Position numbers and translations under genes: made by a program. The notes beneath the pieces are model-generated. The model did no database searches. It saw only the letters and a list, made by a program, of their open reading frames with translations, and was not told the origin of the DNA. Below, one piece after another: positions 42,615 through 55,676 of a stretch of 64,000 nt of DNA (positions within the stretch are counted from its first letter, which is position 1; the number at the start of each line of letters is the position of its first letter). Source of the stretch: an uncultured Lachnospiraceae bacterium (lineage in GTDB: Bacteria > Bacillota > Clostridia > Lachnospirales > Lachnospiraceae); NCBI GenBank assembly GCA_947593975.1, contig CANQDW010000002.1, positions 18,139-82,138 on the forward strand, written 5' to 3'.

Positions 42615-43025
42615 ATGGATCAGGGAAAGAGGACATATTACGAGATGCTTGCCGCGATAGTATTCCAGACGATCGTAATAGCGGCAGCCGGAGCATTTAT
42701 CAGCAAAGAATATGTTCTGTTTCCTGTCAGTGTGATAATAGGAGCAGCAGTGGCGATGAGTATTCTTCGCAACATGATGAGAAGTATAGATATCGCGCTG
42801 GATCTTGATTCTGAAACTGCCAAAAAATACGGCAGGAGACAGTCTATAATAAGAATTGCGCTTATGGGTCTCATACTTTGTATTGCGTTTTATTTCAAAG
42901 GTTATGTGGAACCGTGGGGAGTATGCCTGGGAATTTTTACATTAAAATTTTCGGCGTACCTCCAGCCGGTTGTCCATAAGTGTTTAAAGTTAAAAATAAT
43001 GAAAAGGAGGATTAAGGATAAGTGA
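42615..43025 (+). CDS. ATP synthase subunit I-like protein
   Basis: A 136-residue protein with four predicted membrane helices (about 12-30, 33-50, 75-95 and 100-120). Position directly before atpB fits the AtpI/UncI group, which is thought to act in c-ring assembly; sequence similarity is weak as usual for this family. GGAGGAA lies before the ATG at 42615; an ATG four codons earlier overlaps that site and is less likely. Its stop overlaps the start of atpB. Confidence 0.75.
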   Translation: MDQGKRTYYEMLAAIVFQTIVIAAAGAFISKEYVLFPVSVIIGAAVAMSILRNMMRSIDIALDLDSETAKKYGRRQSIIRIALMGLILCIAFYFKGYVEPWGVCLGIFTLKFSAYLQPVVHKCLKLKIMKRRIKDK

Positions 43026-43762
43026 TGTCAGTACTAGCTGCAGGCAGTGCGGAAAACCTGGATTTCTTTATTGAAGGTTATTTCAGGTTTAAGATGTTTG
43101 GGCAGACGTTGTATATTACAACGACACATGTATGCTTAAGTTTTGTATTTGTTATACTTGTAGTGTTTGCGCTGGTTGCTAACAGAGCGATACGTAAGGC
43201 CGACCCGCATAAGCCGCCCAAGGGATTTTTGAATGTTATCGAGCTTTTGGTTGAATCTGTTGACAATATGCTCGTAAGTTCAATGGGAGAAAAGCATGGG
43301 CCCAGGTTTGCAAACTATGTAGGGTCGTTGTTTGGCTTTCTGTTATTATGTAACCTGAGTGGTCTTATAGGGTTAAGACCGCCGACATCAGACTTTGGCG
43401 TTACATTTCCGTTAGCGATCATTACATGGTGCATGATCCAGTATAACGGGATCAAATACCAGAAATGGGGCAAGCTCAAGAGCCTGTTTGAACCGGTATT
43501 TCTGTTTTTCCCCGTCAATGTAATAAGCGAAGTGTCAACACCTATATCTATGTCGTTACGTTTGTTCGGAAATATGTTTTCCGGAACGCTTATGATGGCG
43601 CTTGTATACGGACTTATCAAAGTCGGAAGTGTGAGCCTTGCAATAGTATGGCCGGCGGCACTCCATGCATATCTTGATGTGTTTGCGGGCGTATTACAGG
43701 CATACGTGTTTACGATGCTTACCATGGTATTTATATATAACCAGATTGGTGAAGAAGCATAA
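43022..43762 (+). CDS. atpB: F-ATPase subunit a
   Basis: A 246-residue membrane subunit forming the ion half-channels. The conserved helix SLRLFGNMFSGTLMM (about 180) holds the essential Arg, and HAYLDVFAGVLQAYVF (about 218) follows. The start is GTG at 43022 with AGGAGG eleven bases upstream; the next codon is ATG, which is an alternative start. The order atpB-E-F-H-A-G-D-C is complete. Confidence 0.94.
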   Translation: MMSVLAAGSAENLDFFIEGYFRFKMFGQTLYITTTHVCLSFVFVILVVFALVANRAIRKADPHKPPKGFLNVIELLVESVDNMLVSSMGEKHGPRFANYVGSLFGFLLLCNLSGLIGLRPPTSDFGVTFPLAIITWCMIQYNGIKYQKWGKLKSLFEPVFLFFPVNVISEVSTPISMSLRLFGNMFSGTLMMALVYGLIKVGSVSLAIVWPAALHAYLDVFAGVLQAYVFTMLTMVFIYNQIGEEA

Positions 43763-43773
43763 GAAAATATTAA

Positions 43774-44076
<303 letters not shown>

Positions 44077-44121
44077 TAAGCCTGTATAATTTTAACTATT
44101 CTATTTTCGGAGAGGAGGCTT

Positions 44122-44690
44122 ATGATTTTGATTAGCAGTTTGGCAAACGGGAACGTACTTGTCATGTTGTCGGAAGAAGGGAGCGTCTGGAAAAGGATAT
44201 TCGGACTTGACGCGCAGACTCTTTTTGATACGGCAGTAACGCTTATCGCCATGCTCGTGCTTTTTATGCTGCTTTCATATCTTTTGTTTAATCCTGCAAG
44301 ACAGCTTATAAAGAAGAGAAGCGAGCTTATTGAAAATGATATAAATGAAGCAAAAAAGGATAAAGAGCAGGCGGCGATCTATAAAGACGAGTATGATTCC
44401 AAGCTCAAAAATATTCAGAGTGAAGCTGACGAGATAATGAGTTCAACCAGAAAGAAAGCCCAGAAACAGGAGACAGAGATTGTTAACGAGGCAAAAGAGG
44501 AAGCAGGACGGATTATAAAGAGAGCTGAAAAAGAGGCAGAACTGGAGAAGAATAAGGCCAGGGATGAGATCAAGCAGGAAATAATATCGGTTGCAACCCT
44601 TATGGCCGGGAAAATGGTTGAAGTTTCCTTAGATGAAGCTGCTCAGAATGAGCTTATCGATACTACGCTTAAGGAAATGGGTGATAAAAC

Positions 44691-44703
<13 letters not shown>
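44122..44703 (+). CDS. atpF: F-ATPase subunit b
   Basis: The 193-residue peripheral stalk subunit. After a short N-terminus one membrane helix (about 34-55, LFDTAVTLIAMLVLFMLLSYLLF) leads into a long charged coiled coil (about 60-160, with EAKKDKEQAAIYKDEY and RIIKRAEKEAELEKNK). It overlaps atpH by 13 bases. GAGAGGAGG precedes the ATG. Confidence 0.93.
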
Positions 44704-46791
<2,088 letters not shown>

Positions 46792-46819
46792 CCCGGTGTA
46801 GGCAGATTGGAGGATTATT

Positions 46820-49136
<2,317 letters not shown>

Positions 49137-49153
49137 CGCAGGAGGGTATGCAA

Positions 49154-49567
49154 ATGGCGGATAATAAAACATTCAGGCTTCAGGTTATTGCTCCTGAGAG
49201 GATATTTTATGAAGATGACGTTGATATGGTAGAGCTTAATACTACTGAAGGCGAAATAGGAGTTTTGCCGGAACATATTCCTCTTACGACGATCGTTGCG
49301 CCGGGAGTGCTAAAGATAACTAAAGGTGAAGAGATAAAGGAAGCTGCGCTGCATGAAGGATTTATGGAAGTGCAGAAAACTTTTGTTACGATTCTTGCAG
49401 AGTCGTGTGAATGGCCTGAGGAGATTGATATTAAACGCGCTAATGAAGCTAAAACCCGCGCGGAAAGACGTATAAAAAGCGGTGACGCCGAAATTAATAT
49501 GACAAGGGCGGAAGCTGCGCTTAAACGTTCTCTTACAAGGCTTAGCCTTGCAGAAAAATACAGATAG
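49154..49567 (+). CDS. atpC: F-ATPase subunit epsilon
   Basis: The 137-residue subunit that couples the shaft to the c-ring and can inhibit hydrolysis. The N-terminal beta-sandwich shows LQVIAPERIFYEDDV and GEIGVLPEHIPLTT. The C-terminal helices follow (about 90-137, RANEAKTRAERRIKSGD). The ATG at 49154 has AGGAGGG at seven bases and is preferred over the ATG two codons upstream. It ends the operon and a strong terminator follows. Confidence 0.94.
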   Translation: MADNKTFRLQVIAPERIFYEDDVDMVELNTTEGEIGVLPEHIPLTTIVAPGVLKITKGEEIKEAALHEGFMEVQKTFVTILAESCEWPEEIDIKRANEAKTRAERRIKSGDAEINMTRAEAALKRSLTRLSLAEKYR

Positions 49568-49594
49568 ACTTTAGCTGAAAATATTATGTTAAAG

Positions 49595-49648
49595 GGAGTG
49601 CTGCAAAATAACTAAAATAGTTATGGAGCGGCGCTCCTTTTGTTTTTA
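49595..49648 (+). terminator. Terminator of the atp operon
   Basis: Outer stem GGAGTGCTGC at 49595-49604 with GCGGCGCTCC at 49628-49637 (two G-U pairs), and an inner perfect stem ATAACTA/TAGTTAT, followed by a T-rich tract to 49648. Confidence 0.9.
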
Positions 49649-49739
49649 TTAGATTAACATTAAATTTAGATTAACAATAAATAAAATTGTTTTTCGCGTA
49701 AACCATTTATGTTTTAAAAACATCTTATATATGTAAGAT
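49649..49739 (+). promoter_or_regulatory. Repeats upstream of the sigma factor gene
   Basis: TTAGATTAACA occurs at 49649-49659 and 49666-49676 as a direct repeat with 17-base spacing. ATCTTATATATGTAAGAT at 49722-49739 is an inverted repeat with six-base arms close to the gene start. They may be operator or promoter parts for the sigma factor gene. Confidence 0.4.
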
Positions 49740-49774
49740 ATTTATTGTACATAGGGTAAAAGGTGATTGATTAT

Positions 49775-50233
49775 ATGAGTAAAGATGATTTCATTTCGCA
49801 GATACAAGAATACAAAAGGGAGCTGTTTTTATTAGCAGTCAGTATTGTGAATGATTATTATGATGCAGAAGATGTTGTTGCAGAAACAATGCTTACGGCA
49901 TATGAAAAACTGGATTCATTAAAGAAAGAAGAACGATTTAAGTTTTGGTTAATGCAGATATTGGTAAATAATGCGCGGATGTTAGTAAGGAAAAACAAGA
50001 GATTTGTTTATGTGGATGAAATAGACGCATATGTTTCCGGTCATGAAAAAAATATATCTGATATTTGGGAAATGGTTTTATCTTTAGACAGCGAGCTTAA
50101 AACGATTGTTATCCTGTATTATTATCAGGGATTTAAAGTAAAAGAAATATCTAAGATGCTTTCGCTGCCGGTTGGAACAGTTAAATCAAGGCTTGCCGGC
50201 GCCAGAAAAAAGCTAAGGCTGTTATTGGATTGA
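49775..50233 (+). CDS. ECF-type RNA polymerase sigma factor
   Basis: A 152-residue sigma-70 family protein with only regions 2 and 4. Region 2 is at about 8-75 (YYDAEDVVAETMLTAYEKL, then FKFWLMQILVNNARM). Region 4 is at about 98-150 (LKTIVILYYYQGFKVKEI and LPVGTVKSRLAGARKKLR). It should direct polymerase to a small envelope-related regulon. The ATG at 49775 follows AAAAGGTGAT. The next gene encodes a membrane protein likely to be its anti-sigma partner. Confidence 0.9.
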   Translation: MSKDDFISQIQEYKRELFLLAVSIVNDYYDAEDVVAETMLTAYEKLDSLKKEERFKFWLMQILVNNARMLVRKNKRFVYVDEIDAYVSGHEKNISDIWEMVLSLDSELKTIVILYYYQGFKVKEISKMLSLPVGTVKSRLAGARKKLRLLLD

Positions 50234-50249
50234 AAAGCGCAGGAAAGGG

Positions 50250-51011
50250 ATGAATTTAAAAATGAAAGAATATTCAGATAAAGAGATTTCAAAATTGTTT
50301 AGGGAAAACGAAATCTTGCTGCCGGATTCATATGAAAGACGATTTGAAGATACGCTTAATAAGATTTCCGTTATAAAAAGCAGGAAAAAATATTTTTGTT
50401 TTTTTAAATCCAGAGTGGCTGCAGTTATTGTTTTATGCATAATATCAGCGTCGCTTATTACAGGAGTAGTCGGAGCGGTAAAAACAAATTCAAATAAAAA
50501 AACAGAGCAGGCGGAAAAAGGATATCCTGCGAATGAAAAAAACAGTATTAATATCGTTTATGATTATGATGCTGCGATATCCTTATGTAATGACGCATGC
50601 CAGGAATTTGCACGGGCTGTAAAAGATAATGATGAAGCAGATTTTGCCTTATACATCGACAATGAAAATTTACTGAAATATATGCAGTACAGAGTTGAAA
50701 ATTATCCTTACAGCTACAATGATGCTGCTATCTTTAAGCCAATGGTCACGGAAGTAAGGTTTAATGACGATCATGTACTGGTAAACGTGCAGACAGGCGT
50801 TATAGAAAACCCCGGTTTCTCTATGCAGGGAATCAATCATTTCCTGATAAAGAATCTGAACGGCAGATTATACATTGCCGACTGGTATTGGGATGATATG
50901 GATTCACCGGATACAGAACTTAGGGGAGAGTTTTCTGAAGAAGATAATCTGACTTATTGGGAAAAACCCGAAAAATATGGATCTGTATTAAAAGCAATAT
51001 CGGATATATGA
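50250..51011 (+). CDS. Membrane-anchored probable anti-sigma factor or sigma-regulon protein
   Basis: A 253-residue protein with a cytoplasmic N-terminus (about 1-50), one membrane helix (about 56-76) and an extracytoplasmic domain of about 175 residues. The layout cytoplasmic region, helix, sensor domain and its place 16 bases after an ECF sigma gene support an anti-sigma role, but no zinc anti-sigma motif (HxxxCxxC) is seen. The exposed domain (YDYDAAISLCNDACQEFA, then a beta-rich NTF2-like or DUF4829-like part) is not recognised. The start may also be the ATG at 50262. Confidence 0.6.
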   Translation: MNLKMKEYSDKEISKLFRENEILLPDSYERRFEDTLNKISVIKSRKKYFCFFKSRVAAVIVLCIISASLITGVVGAVKTNSNKKTEQAEKGYPANEKNSINIVYDYDAAISLCNDACQEFARAVKDNDEADFALYIDNENLLKYMQYRVENYPYSYNDAAIFKPMVTEVRFNDDHVLVNVQTGVIENPGFSMQGINHFLIKNLNGRLYIADWYWDDMDSPDTELRGEFSEEDNLTYWEKPEKYGSVLKAISDI

Positions 51012-51041
51012 ATATGGTGCAAGGGCAGCTGTATTTTGATA

Positions 51042-51326
51042 TTATGATTTTGATTCCCTGAAATATTGTACTAATTCATATACGATTTTAATTTCCTGCT
51101 CTGATAAATTAGAGATATCTAAAACTGCATTATTGTCAAGTCCAAGCAGATAATCCGTTGAAACATGAAATAATAGAGATAGTTCAACCAAATAATAAGT
51201 AGAAGGAGTAGATATTCCCATTTCCCAAGCATTGACGCTGCTCCTGGTTATATTTAATTTTTTTGCCAGATCAGTTTGGGTTATCCGGCAAGATGTTCTA
51301 AGTTGTTTTATTCTATCAGCAATCAT
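51042..51326 (-). CDS. XRE family helix-turn-helix regulator
   Basis: A 94-residue regulator with an HTH_3 domain (about 5-60: RIKQLRTSCRITQTDLAKK, then ITRSSVNAWEMGISTPSTYY) and a short C-terminal helical tail. It is a Cro/CI-like DNA-binding protein. It is transcribed divergently from the secreted protein gene, and a near-perfect palindrome lies in the shared upstream region, so it probably represses itself and that gene. The ATG at 51326 has AAAGAGG upstream; the frame is open 25 codons further. Confidence 0.9.
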   Translation of the reverse strand: MIADRIKQLRTSCRITQTDLAKKLNITRSSVNAWEMGISTPSTYYLVELSLLFHVSTDYLLGLDNNAVLDISNLSEQEIKIVYELVQYFRESKS

Positions 51327-51358
51327 ATCGCAAACCTCTTTATTAATAATATAATAAC

Positions 51359-51384
51359 CATTATGATATTTCATTATCATAATG
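51359..51384. promoter_or_regulatory. Operator-like palindrome between XRE regulator and secreted protein
   Basis: CATTATGATA at 51359-51368 and TATCATAATG at 51375-51384 are a perfect ten-base inverted repeat with a six-base centre. A third half-site ATGATA follows within 51381-51387. It ends ten bases before the -35 of the rightward gene. Confidence 0.7.
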
Positions 51385-51394
51385 ATATTTATAA

Positions 51395-51423
51395 TTGACA
51401 AAGATGAATGAAAATGGTATTCT
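51395..51423 (+). promoter_or_regulatory. Promoter for the secreted protein and probably the dlt-like operon
   Basis: TTGACA at 51395-51400 and TATTCT at 51418-51423 with a 17-base spacer. Confidence 0.6.
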
Positions 51424-51479
51424 ATGTTCGTTGGGAGTTTGTTTGATTATAAAGAAAAATAAAGCAGGGAGATGATACT

Positions 51480-52295
51480 GTGAGTTGTAAGGATTTGTTG
51501 AAAAGAAGCGCAATATTTATAGTGGTATTGCTTATAACCATGTGTAATGCCAATATTTCTATGGTATCTGCAAAAGCTAAATATGTTAGAATGACATGGC
51601 CATATGACGGAGCCAAGTATATTGTAGGAGAGGAAACCGCTAGTTGTGATAAAAGTAAAAGGTACATATATTATGCTGATGATTATCAGGAAGGCGCTGA
51701 TAAAGTTGCCGAGTTGTACAGTTATGATATTAGAACAGATAAAGTGGACAAGATTTATTCAGTAAAAGCTCGAAGCAAGAAGCAGGATGTTCGTATATGT
51801 ATCGAAATAATGGATGTAAAAGGCGGATATGTTTATTTTGCAACATCTTATTATATAGGTTCTGGGTTTGACAAAAAATATTCCGCTATATATAGGATTA
51901 AAGAAAGTAATAAAAAAATACAAAAGCTTGCAACCGGAGTGGATGCAACAGTTGTAGGAGACAGGATATATTATAATACAGATTATGTAGGCTATGGAGC
52001 AGGAATGAATACTGATATTAACAATGAAGATATGTGGGAAATGCATTGTAAGAAGATTATGTCAATGAAGTTAGATGGGAAGGATAAGAAAAAAGACAAA
52101 ATTTTTTATTGTACGCCAATGTATTATGATGAGACTGATGAAGACGCTTGGATGCGCAGAAAAATCGGTAAAAAATATAAAATAGAGACAGAATATTATG
52201 AGACTACTAAAAAAAATAAACTTAGCTCCGAAACTTTTTTGATAAAACCTAACGGGCAAAAAATAAGTATAGTAAAAAGGTATAATAAAAAATAA
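51480..52295 (+). CDS. Secreted protein with DUF5050-like beta repeats
   Basis: A 271-residue protein with a signal peptide (about 1-31, cleavage near MVSAKA). The mature part has repeated strand pairs such as RYIYYADDY, GGYVYFATSYY and VVGDRIYYNTD joined by Lys-rich loops, the style of DUF5050/beta-propeller proteins. I cannot name a function. The start is GTG after GGGAGATGAT. It lies 18 bases before the adenylation gene, so it may be part of the acylation operon under control of the XRE regulator. Confidence 0.6.
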   Translation: MSCKDLLKRSAIFIVVLLITMCNANISMVSAKAKYVRMTWPYDGAKYIVGEETASCDKSKRYIYYADDYQEGADKVAELYSYDIRTDKVDKIYSVKARSKKQDVRICIEIMDVKGGYVYFATSYYIGSGFDKKYSAIYRIKESNKKIQKLATGVDATVVGDRIYYNTDYVGYGAGMNTDINNEDMWEMHCKKIMSMKLDGKDKKKDKIFYCTPMYYDETDEDAWMRRKIGKKYKIETEYYETTKKNKLSSETFLIKPNGQKISIVKRYNKK

Positions 52296-52313
52296 TATAT
52301 GAGGTACGGATAA

Positions 52314-53840
52314 TTGCAGACAAATATTTTGGAATATTTAGAAAATACGGTTAAAAGAGTCCCTGAAAAAACTGCATTTGCTGATGAAAATCAGCAATTG
52401 TCTTTTGAGGGTTTGGAAGATACGGCAAAGCGTATTGGAACTGCAATAGCTTCCGAAAGAATATATAAAAAACCAGTTATTGTGTTTATGAAAAAGTCGC
52501 CGGCGTTACTTGCTGCATTTTTTGGAGTTGTATATGGCGGATGTTTTTATGTACCCATAGATGAAGAAATGCCTGAAAGCAGGATAGGATTGATTATACA
52601 AAGCACTAAAGCGGAATATCTGATATGCGATAATACTACAATTGAAAAAGTGCAGAACCTAAATTTCTCAGGCATTATTGTTTTGTATGAAAAGTGTATT
52701 GAACATAATATAGATGATGTAAAACTGGATAAGATAAGAAAAGATTCATTGGATATAGATCCCGTGTATGTATTTTATACTTCCGGATCTACAGGTGTTC
52801 CAAAAGGAGTTACAGGGTGTCATAGAGGCATTATTGATTATATAGAACATCTGTCTGAAGCATTACAATTTGATGAGGATTGTGTATTTGCCAATCAGAC
52901 GCCAATGTATTGGGATGCCAGCATGAAAGAAATATATGCTACATTAAAGCATGGGGCTACTACATACATAGTTCCTAAGAATCTGTTTATGCTTCCGGTA
53001 AAATTGATAGAATATCTTAACAGATACCGCATAAATACTATCTGCTGGGTGGTGTCGGCACTGACCATGATTTCCGCATATAAAACATTTGACATTATAA
53101 AACCCAAATATCTGCGCCTTGTAGCTTTCTGTGGGGAAGTGTTTCCGGTAAAACAGTTTAATATATGGAAAAGGGAACTTCCAAAGGTAGAATTCTATAA
53201 TTTATATGGTCCTACTGAAACAACGGGTGTAAGCACTTTTTATCATGCGGACAGGATCTTTGCAGATGATGAGATAATACCAATAGGTAAAGCGTTTCCA
53301 AATACGCAGATTATTTTGCTCAATGAAGATATGCGTGAGGTAAGAGAAAATGAGACGGGGGAAATATGCATAAGAGGAAGCTGTGTGACAATGGGATACT
53401 ATGGTGATTTTGAGAAAACGAATATAGCTTTTGTGCAGAATCCGACAAGTCCTGAATATAGAGATATAATTTACCGTACCGGAGATATTGCAAGAAAAGA
53501 TAAAGATGGGAATCTTATATTTATTGACAGAAAAGATAATCAGATTAAGCATATGGGGCATAGAATTGAATTGGGTGAGATAGAAGCGGATGTATTAGCG
53601 GTTGACGGCGTAAATATATGTTGTTGTATATATGTTAAGGAAAATAATAAGATAGTTCTTTTTTATACCGGCGATATTGAAAAAGGAAAGCTTACTAAAG
53701 AACTGAAGAAAAAATTGCCGCGGTATATGCTGCCTAATGCAATGATAAAAATGGATACAATACCTGTTACACAAAACGGTAAAAGGGATCGCAGAAAATT
53801 ATATTCCAGTTATATGATGAATATGGAAAATACAATATAA
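52314..53840 (+). CDS. DltA-like amino acid adenylation enzyme
   Basis: A 508-residue ANL adenylate-forming enzyme. Core motifs are VFYTSGSTGVPKGV (about 152), YNLYGPTETTG (about 295), IYRTGDIARKD (about 386), KHMGHRIELGEIE (about 410) and NGKRDRRKL (about 490). It activates a carboxylic acid, probably an amino acid by the Asp in YWDASMKEIY, and loads the carrier protein encoded next. The layout matches DltA of the teichoic acid D-alanylation system. The start is TTG. The sequence is AT-rich compared with the atp genes. Confidence 0.85.
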   Translation: MQTNILEYLENTVKRVPEKTAFADENQQLSFEGLEDTAKRIGTAIASERIYKKPVIVFMKKSPALLAAFFGVVYGGCFYVPIDEEMPESRIGLIIQSTKAEYLICDNTTIEKVQNLNFSGIIVLYEKCIEHNIDDVKLDKIRKDSLDIDPVYVFYTSGSTGVPKGVTGCHRGIIDYIEHLSEALQFDEDCVFANQTPMYWDASMKEIYATLKHGATTYIVPKNLFMLPVKLIEYLNRYRINTICWVVSALTMISAYKTFDIIKPKYLRLVAFCGEVFPVKQFNIWKRELPKVEFYNLYGPTETTGVSTFYHADRIFADDEIIPIGKAFPNTQIILLNEDMREVRENETGEICIRGSCVTMGYYGDFEKTNIAFVQNPTSPEYRDIIYRTGDIARKDKDGNLIFIDRKDNQIKHMGHRIELGEIEADVLAVDGVNICCCIYVKENNKIVLFYTGDIEKGKLTKELKKKLPRYMLPNAMIKMDTIPVTQNGKRDRRKLYSSYMMNMENTI

Positions 53841-53854
53841 GATGAGGGTAATAT

Positions 53855-54100
53855 ATGGAAAAGACAAGTATAAAACAAAGTATCCTGCATATTTTGCAGG
53901 AACTTCATGAAGATATTGATTTTGAAAACGAGAAAAGACTTATAGATGATAAAATCCTGGATTCATTTGATCTTATTACATTGGTAGCAGAGTTAGGAGA
54001 TGAATTTGAAGTAGAAATTACGGCTAAGGATTTTGTGGAAGCAAATTTTAATTCATTAGATTGCCTGACAGAAATGATATATCAGTTGATGAACGAATGA
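53855..54100 (+). CDS. DltC-like acyl carrier protein
   Basis: An 81-residue acidic four-helix carrier. The phosphopantetheine site is the Ser in ILDSFDLITLV (about residue 36). It should carry the residue activated by the adenylation enzyme to the membrane acyltransferase. It lies 14 bases after the adenylation gene and 19 before the MBOAT gene, the order of a dlt operon. Length and charge fit DltC. Confidence 0.85.
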   Translation: MEKTSIKQSILHILQELHEDIDFENEKRLIDDKILDSFDLITLVAELGDEFEVEITAKDFVEANFNSLDCLTEMIYQLMNE

Positions 54101-54119
54101 TGTACGGATAGGAGCAGAA

Positions 54120-55655
54120 ATGTTTATATCATATCAATTTATTGTATTTCTTGTTTCTGTATTGATATTATATTATTTGGTGCCTAAAAAGCTGCAATGG
54201 ATTTTTTTGTTAATTTTTAATTTTGTGTTTTACATGTATGCAGATATACGGTATCCAATATTTCTTGTAATTACAACGGCAGTTATATATACGGCGGCAA
54301 GAATAATAGAAACTTATGAAAATGTCAAAATAAATAAATCAATAAAAAAGAAAAAGAAATTTATAATGATGACAGCATTGTTTATTGTGCTGGGCATACT
54401 TGTATGTGTTAAATATACAAATTTTATTATACGCAATTTTAACGTCTGTTTAATCAGAACAGGACATGAGTCGATTCCTTTTGTTGATTTCATAATTCCC
54501 ATGGGAATATCATTTTATACATTTCAGGCTATAGCATATCTTCTTGATGTATATTGGGGAAGATGCAAGGCTCAGAAAAATTTTTTAAAGTTTTTGTTGT
54601 TTATGTCATTTTTTCCACAATTGATCCAGGGACCGATTAACAGATATAATGACATGTCAGAATCATTATATGAAAGACATGATTTTAGATGGGATAGGAT
54701 TAGGTTTGGTTTAGAACGTATATTGTGGGGGTATTTTAAGAAACTTGTTATAGCTGACAGGGCGGGAATAGCAGTTTCAGCATTAGCAGAATCGCGAGAG
54801 AGCTATACAGGTATTTATGTGATAGCAGGCATGATATTTTATGCTGTGCAGCTATATGCTGATTTTACCGGAGGAATTGATATAACAATTGGTATAGCAG
54901 AATCAATGGGAATCAGTATGAAAGAAAATTTTATACGTCCTTTTTTTTCAAAAAATATTGCAGAATATTGGCGCAGGTGGCATATTTCCATGGGAACATG
55001 GTTTAAAGATTATGTATTTTATCCATGCGGAATAAGTCGTCCAGTAAAGAAAATTACAATGTTTTGTAAAAGGCATTTCGGAATGGTTGTTGCACGAAGG
55101 GTTGCAGTCTACATTTCTTCAATCATAGTATGGCTTGCAACAGGTATATGGCATGGTGCAGAATGGCGTTTTGTTGTATGGGGACTTTTGAATGGAATAA
55201 TTATTCTTATATCTGAAGAGCTTGCGCCGTTGTACCATATGTTTCATAAGAAGTTTTCCGGATTGTCAGATACGGTTTTTTACAGAGGATTTCAGATAGT
55301 AAGAACGTGTATTTTGATGAGCTGCCTGAGATTGTTTGATGTATATGGAAGCGTAAGAAATACATTCAGACAGTTTTTTAGTATATTTACAGAATTTACA
55401 GATAAAAAACTTAGCTTGCAGGGACTTGAAGGCCTTGGATTACTGCCGGCCGATTATATTATATTATTGTGCGGGGTAATAATAATGTTTCTTGTAAGTG
55501 TTATAAACCGGAATGGAAATATAAGAGAAAAGCTGTTAAATAAACCGTATGTTGTGAGATATATAATATTTACAGGTATGCTTTTTGCAATAGTTCTTTT
55601 TGGTACATATGGCAGAGGTTATGATGCTGCGCAGTTTATATATAATAGATTTTAA
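54120..55655 (+). CDS. DltB-like MBOAT acyltransferase
   Basis: A 511-residue polytopic membrane protein. MBOAT motifs are SFFPQLIQGPINRY (about 164), AEYWRRWHISMGTWFKDY (about 280) and GIWHGAEWRF (about 343) with the catalytic His. With the carrier protein before it and the SGNH-like protein after it, it should move the activated residue across the membrane onto an envelope polymer. It is a distant paralogue of the AlgI-like protein elsewhere in this window. Confidence 0.9.
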   Translation: MFISYQFIVFLVSVLILYYLVPKKLQWIFLLIFNFVFYMYADIRYPIFLVITTAVIYTAARIIETYENVKINKSIKKKKKFIMMTALFIVLGILVCVKYTNFIIRNFNVCLIRTGHESIPFVDFIIPMGISFYTFQAIAYLLDVYWGRCKAQKNFLKFLLFMSFFPQLIQGPINRYNDMSESLYERHDFRWDRIRFGLERILWGYFKKLVIADRAGIAVSALAESRESYTGIYVIAGMIFYAVQLYADFTGGIDITIGIAESMGISMKENFIRPFFSKNIAEYWRRWHISMGTWFKDYVFYPCGISRPVKKITMFCKRHFGMVVARRVAVYISSIIVWLATGIWHGAEWRFVVWGLLNGIIILISEELAPLYHMFHKKFSGLSDTVFYRGFQIVRTCILMSCLRLFDVYGSVRNTFRQFFSIFTEFTDKKLSLQGLEGLGLLPADYIILLCGVIIMFLVSVINRNGNIREKLLNKPYVVRYIIFTGMLFAIVLFGTYGRGYDAAQFIYNRF

Positions 55656-55676
55656 GAATATGTGAAAGGTAAAAAA

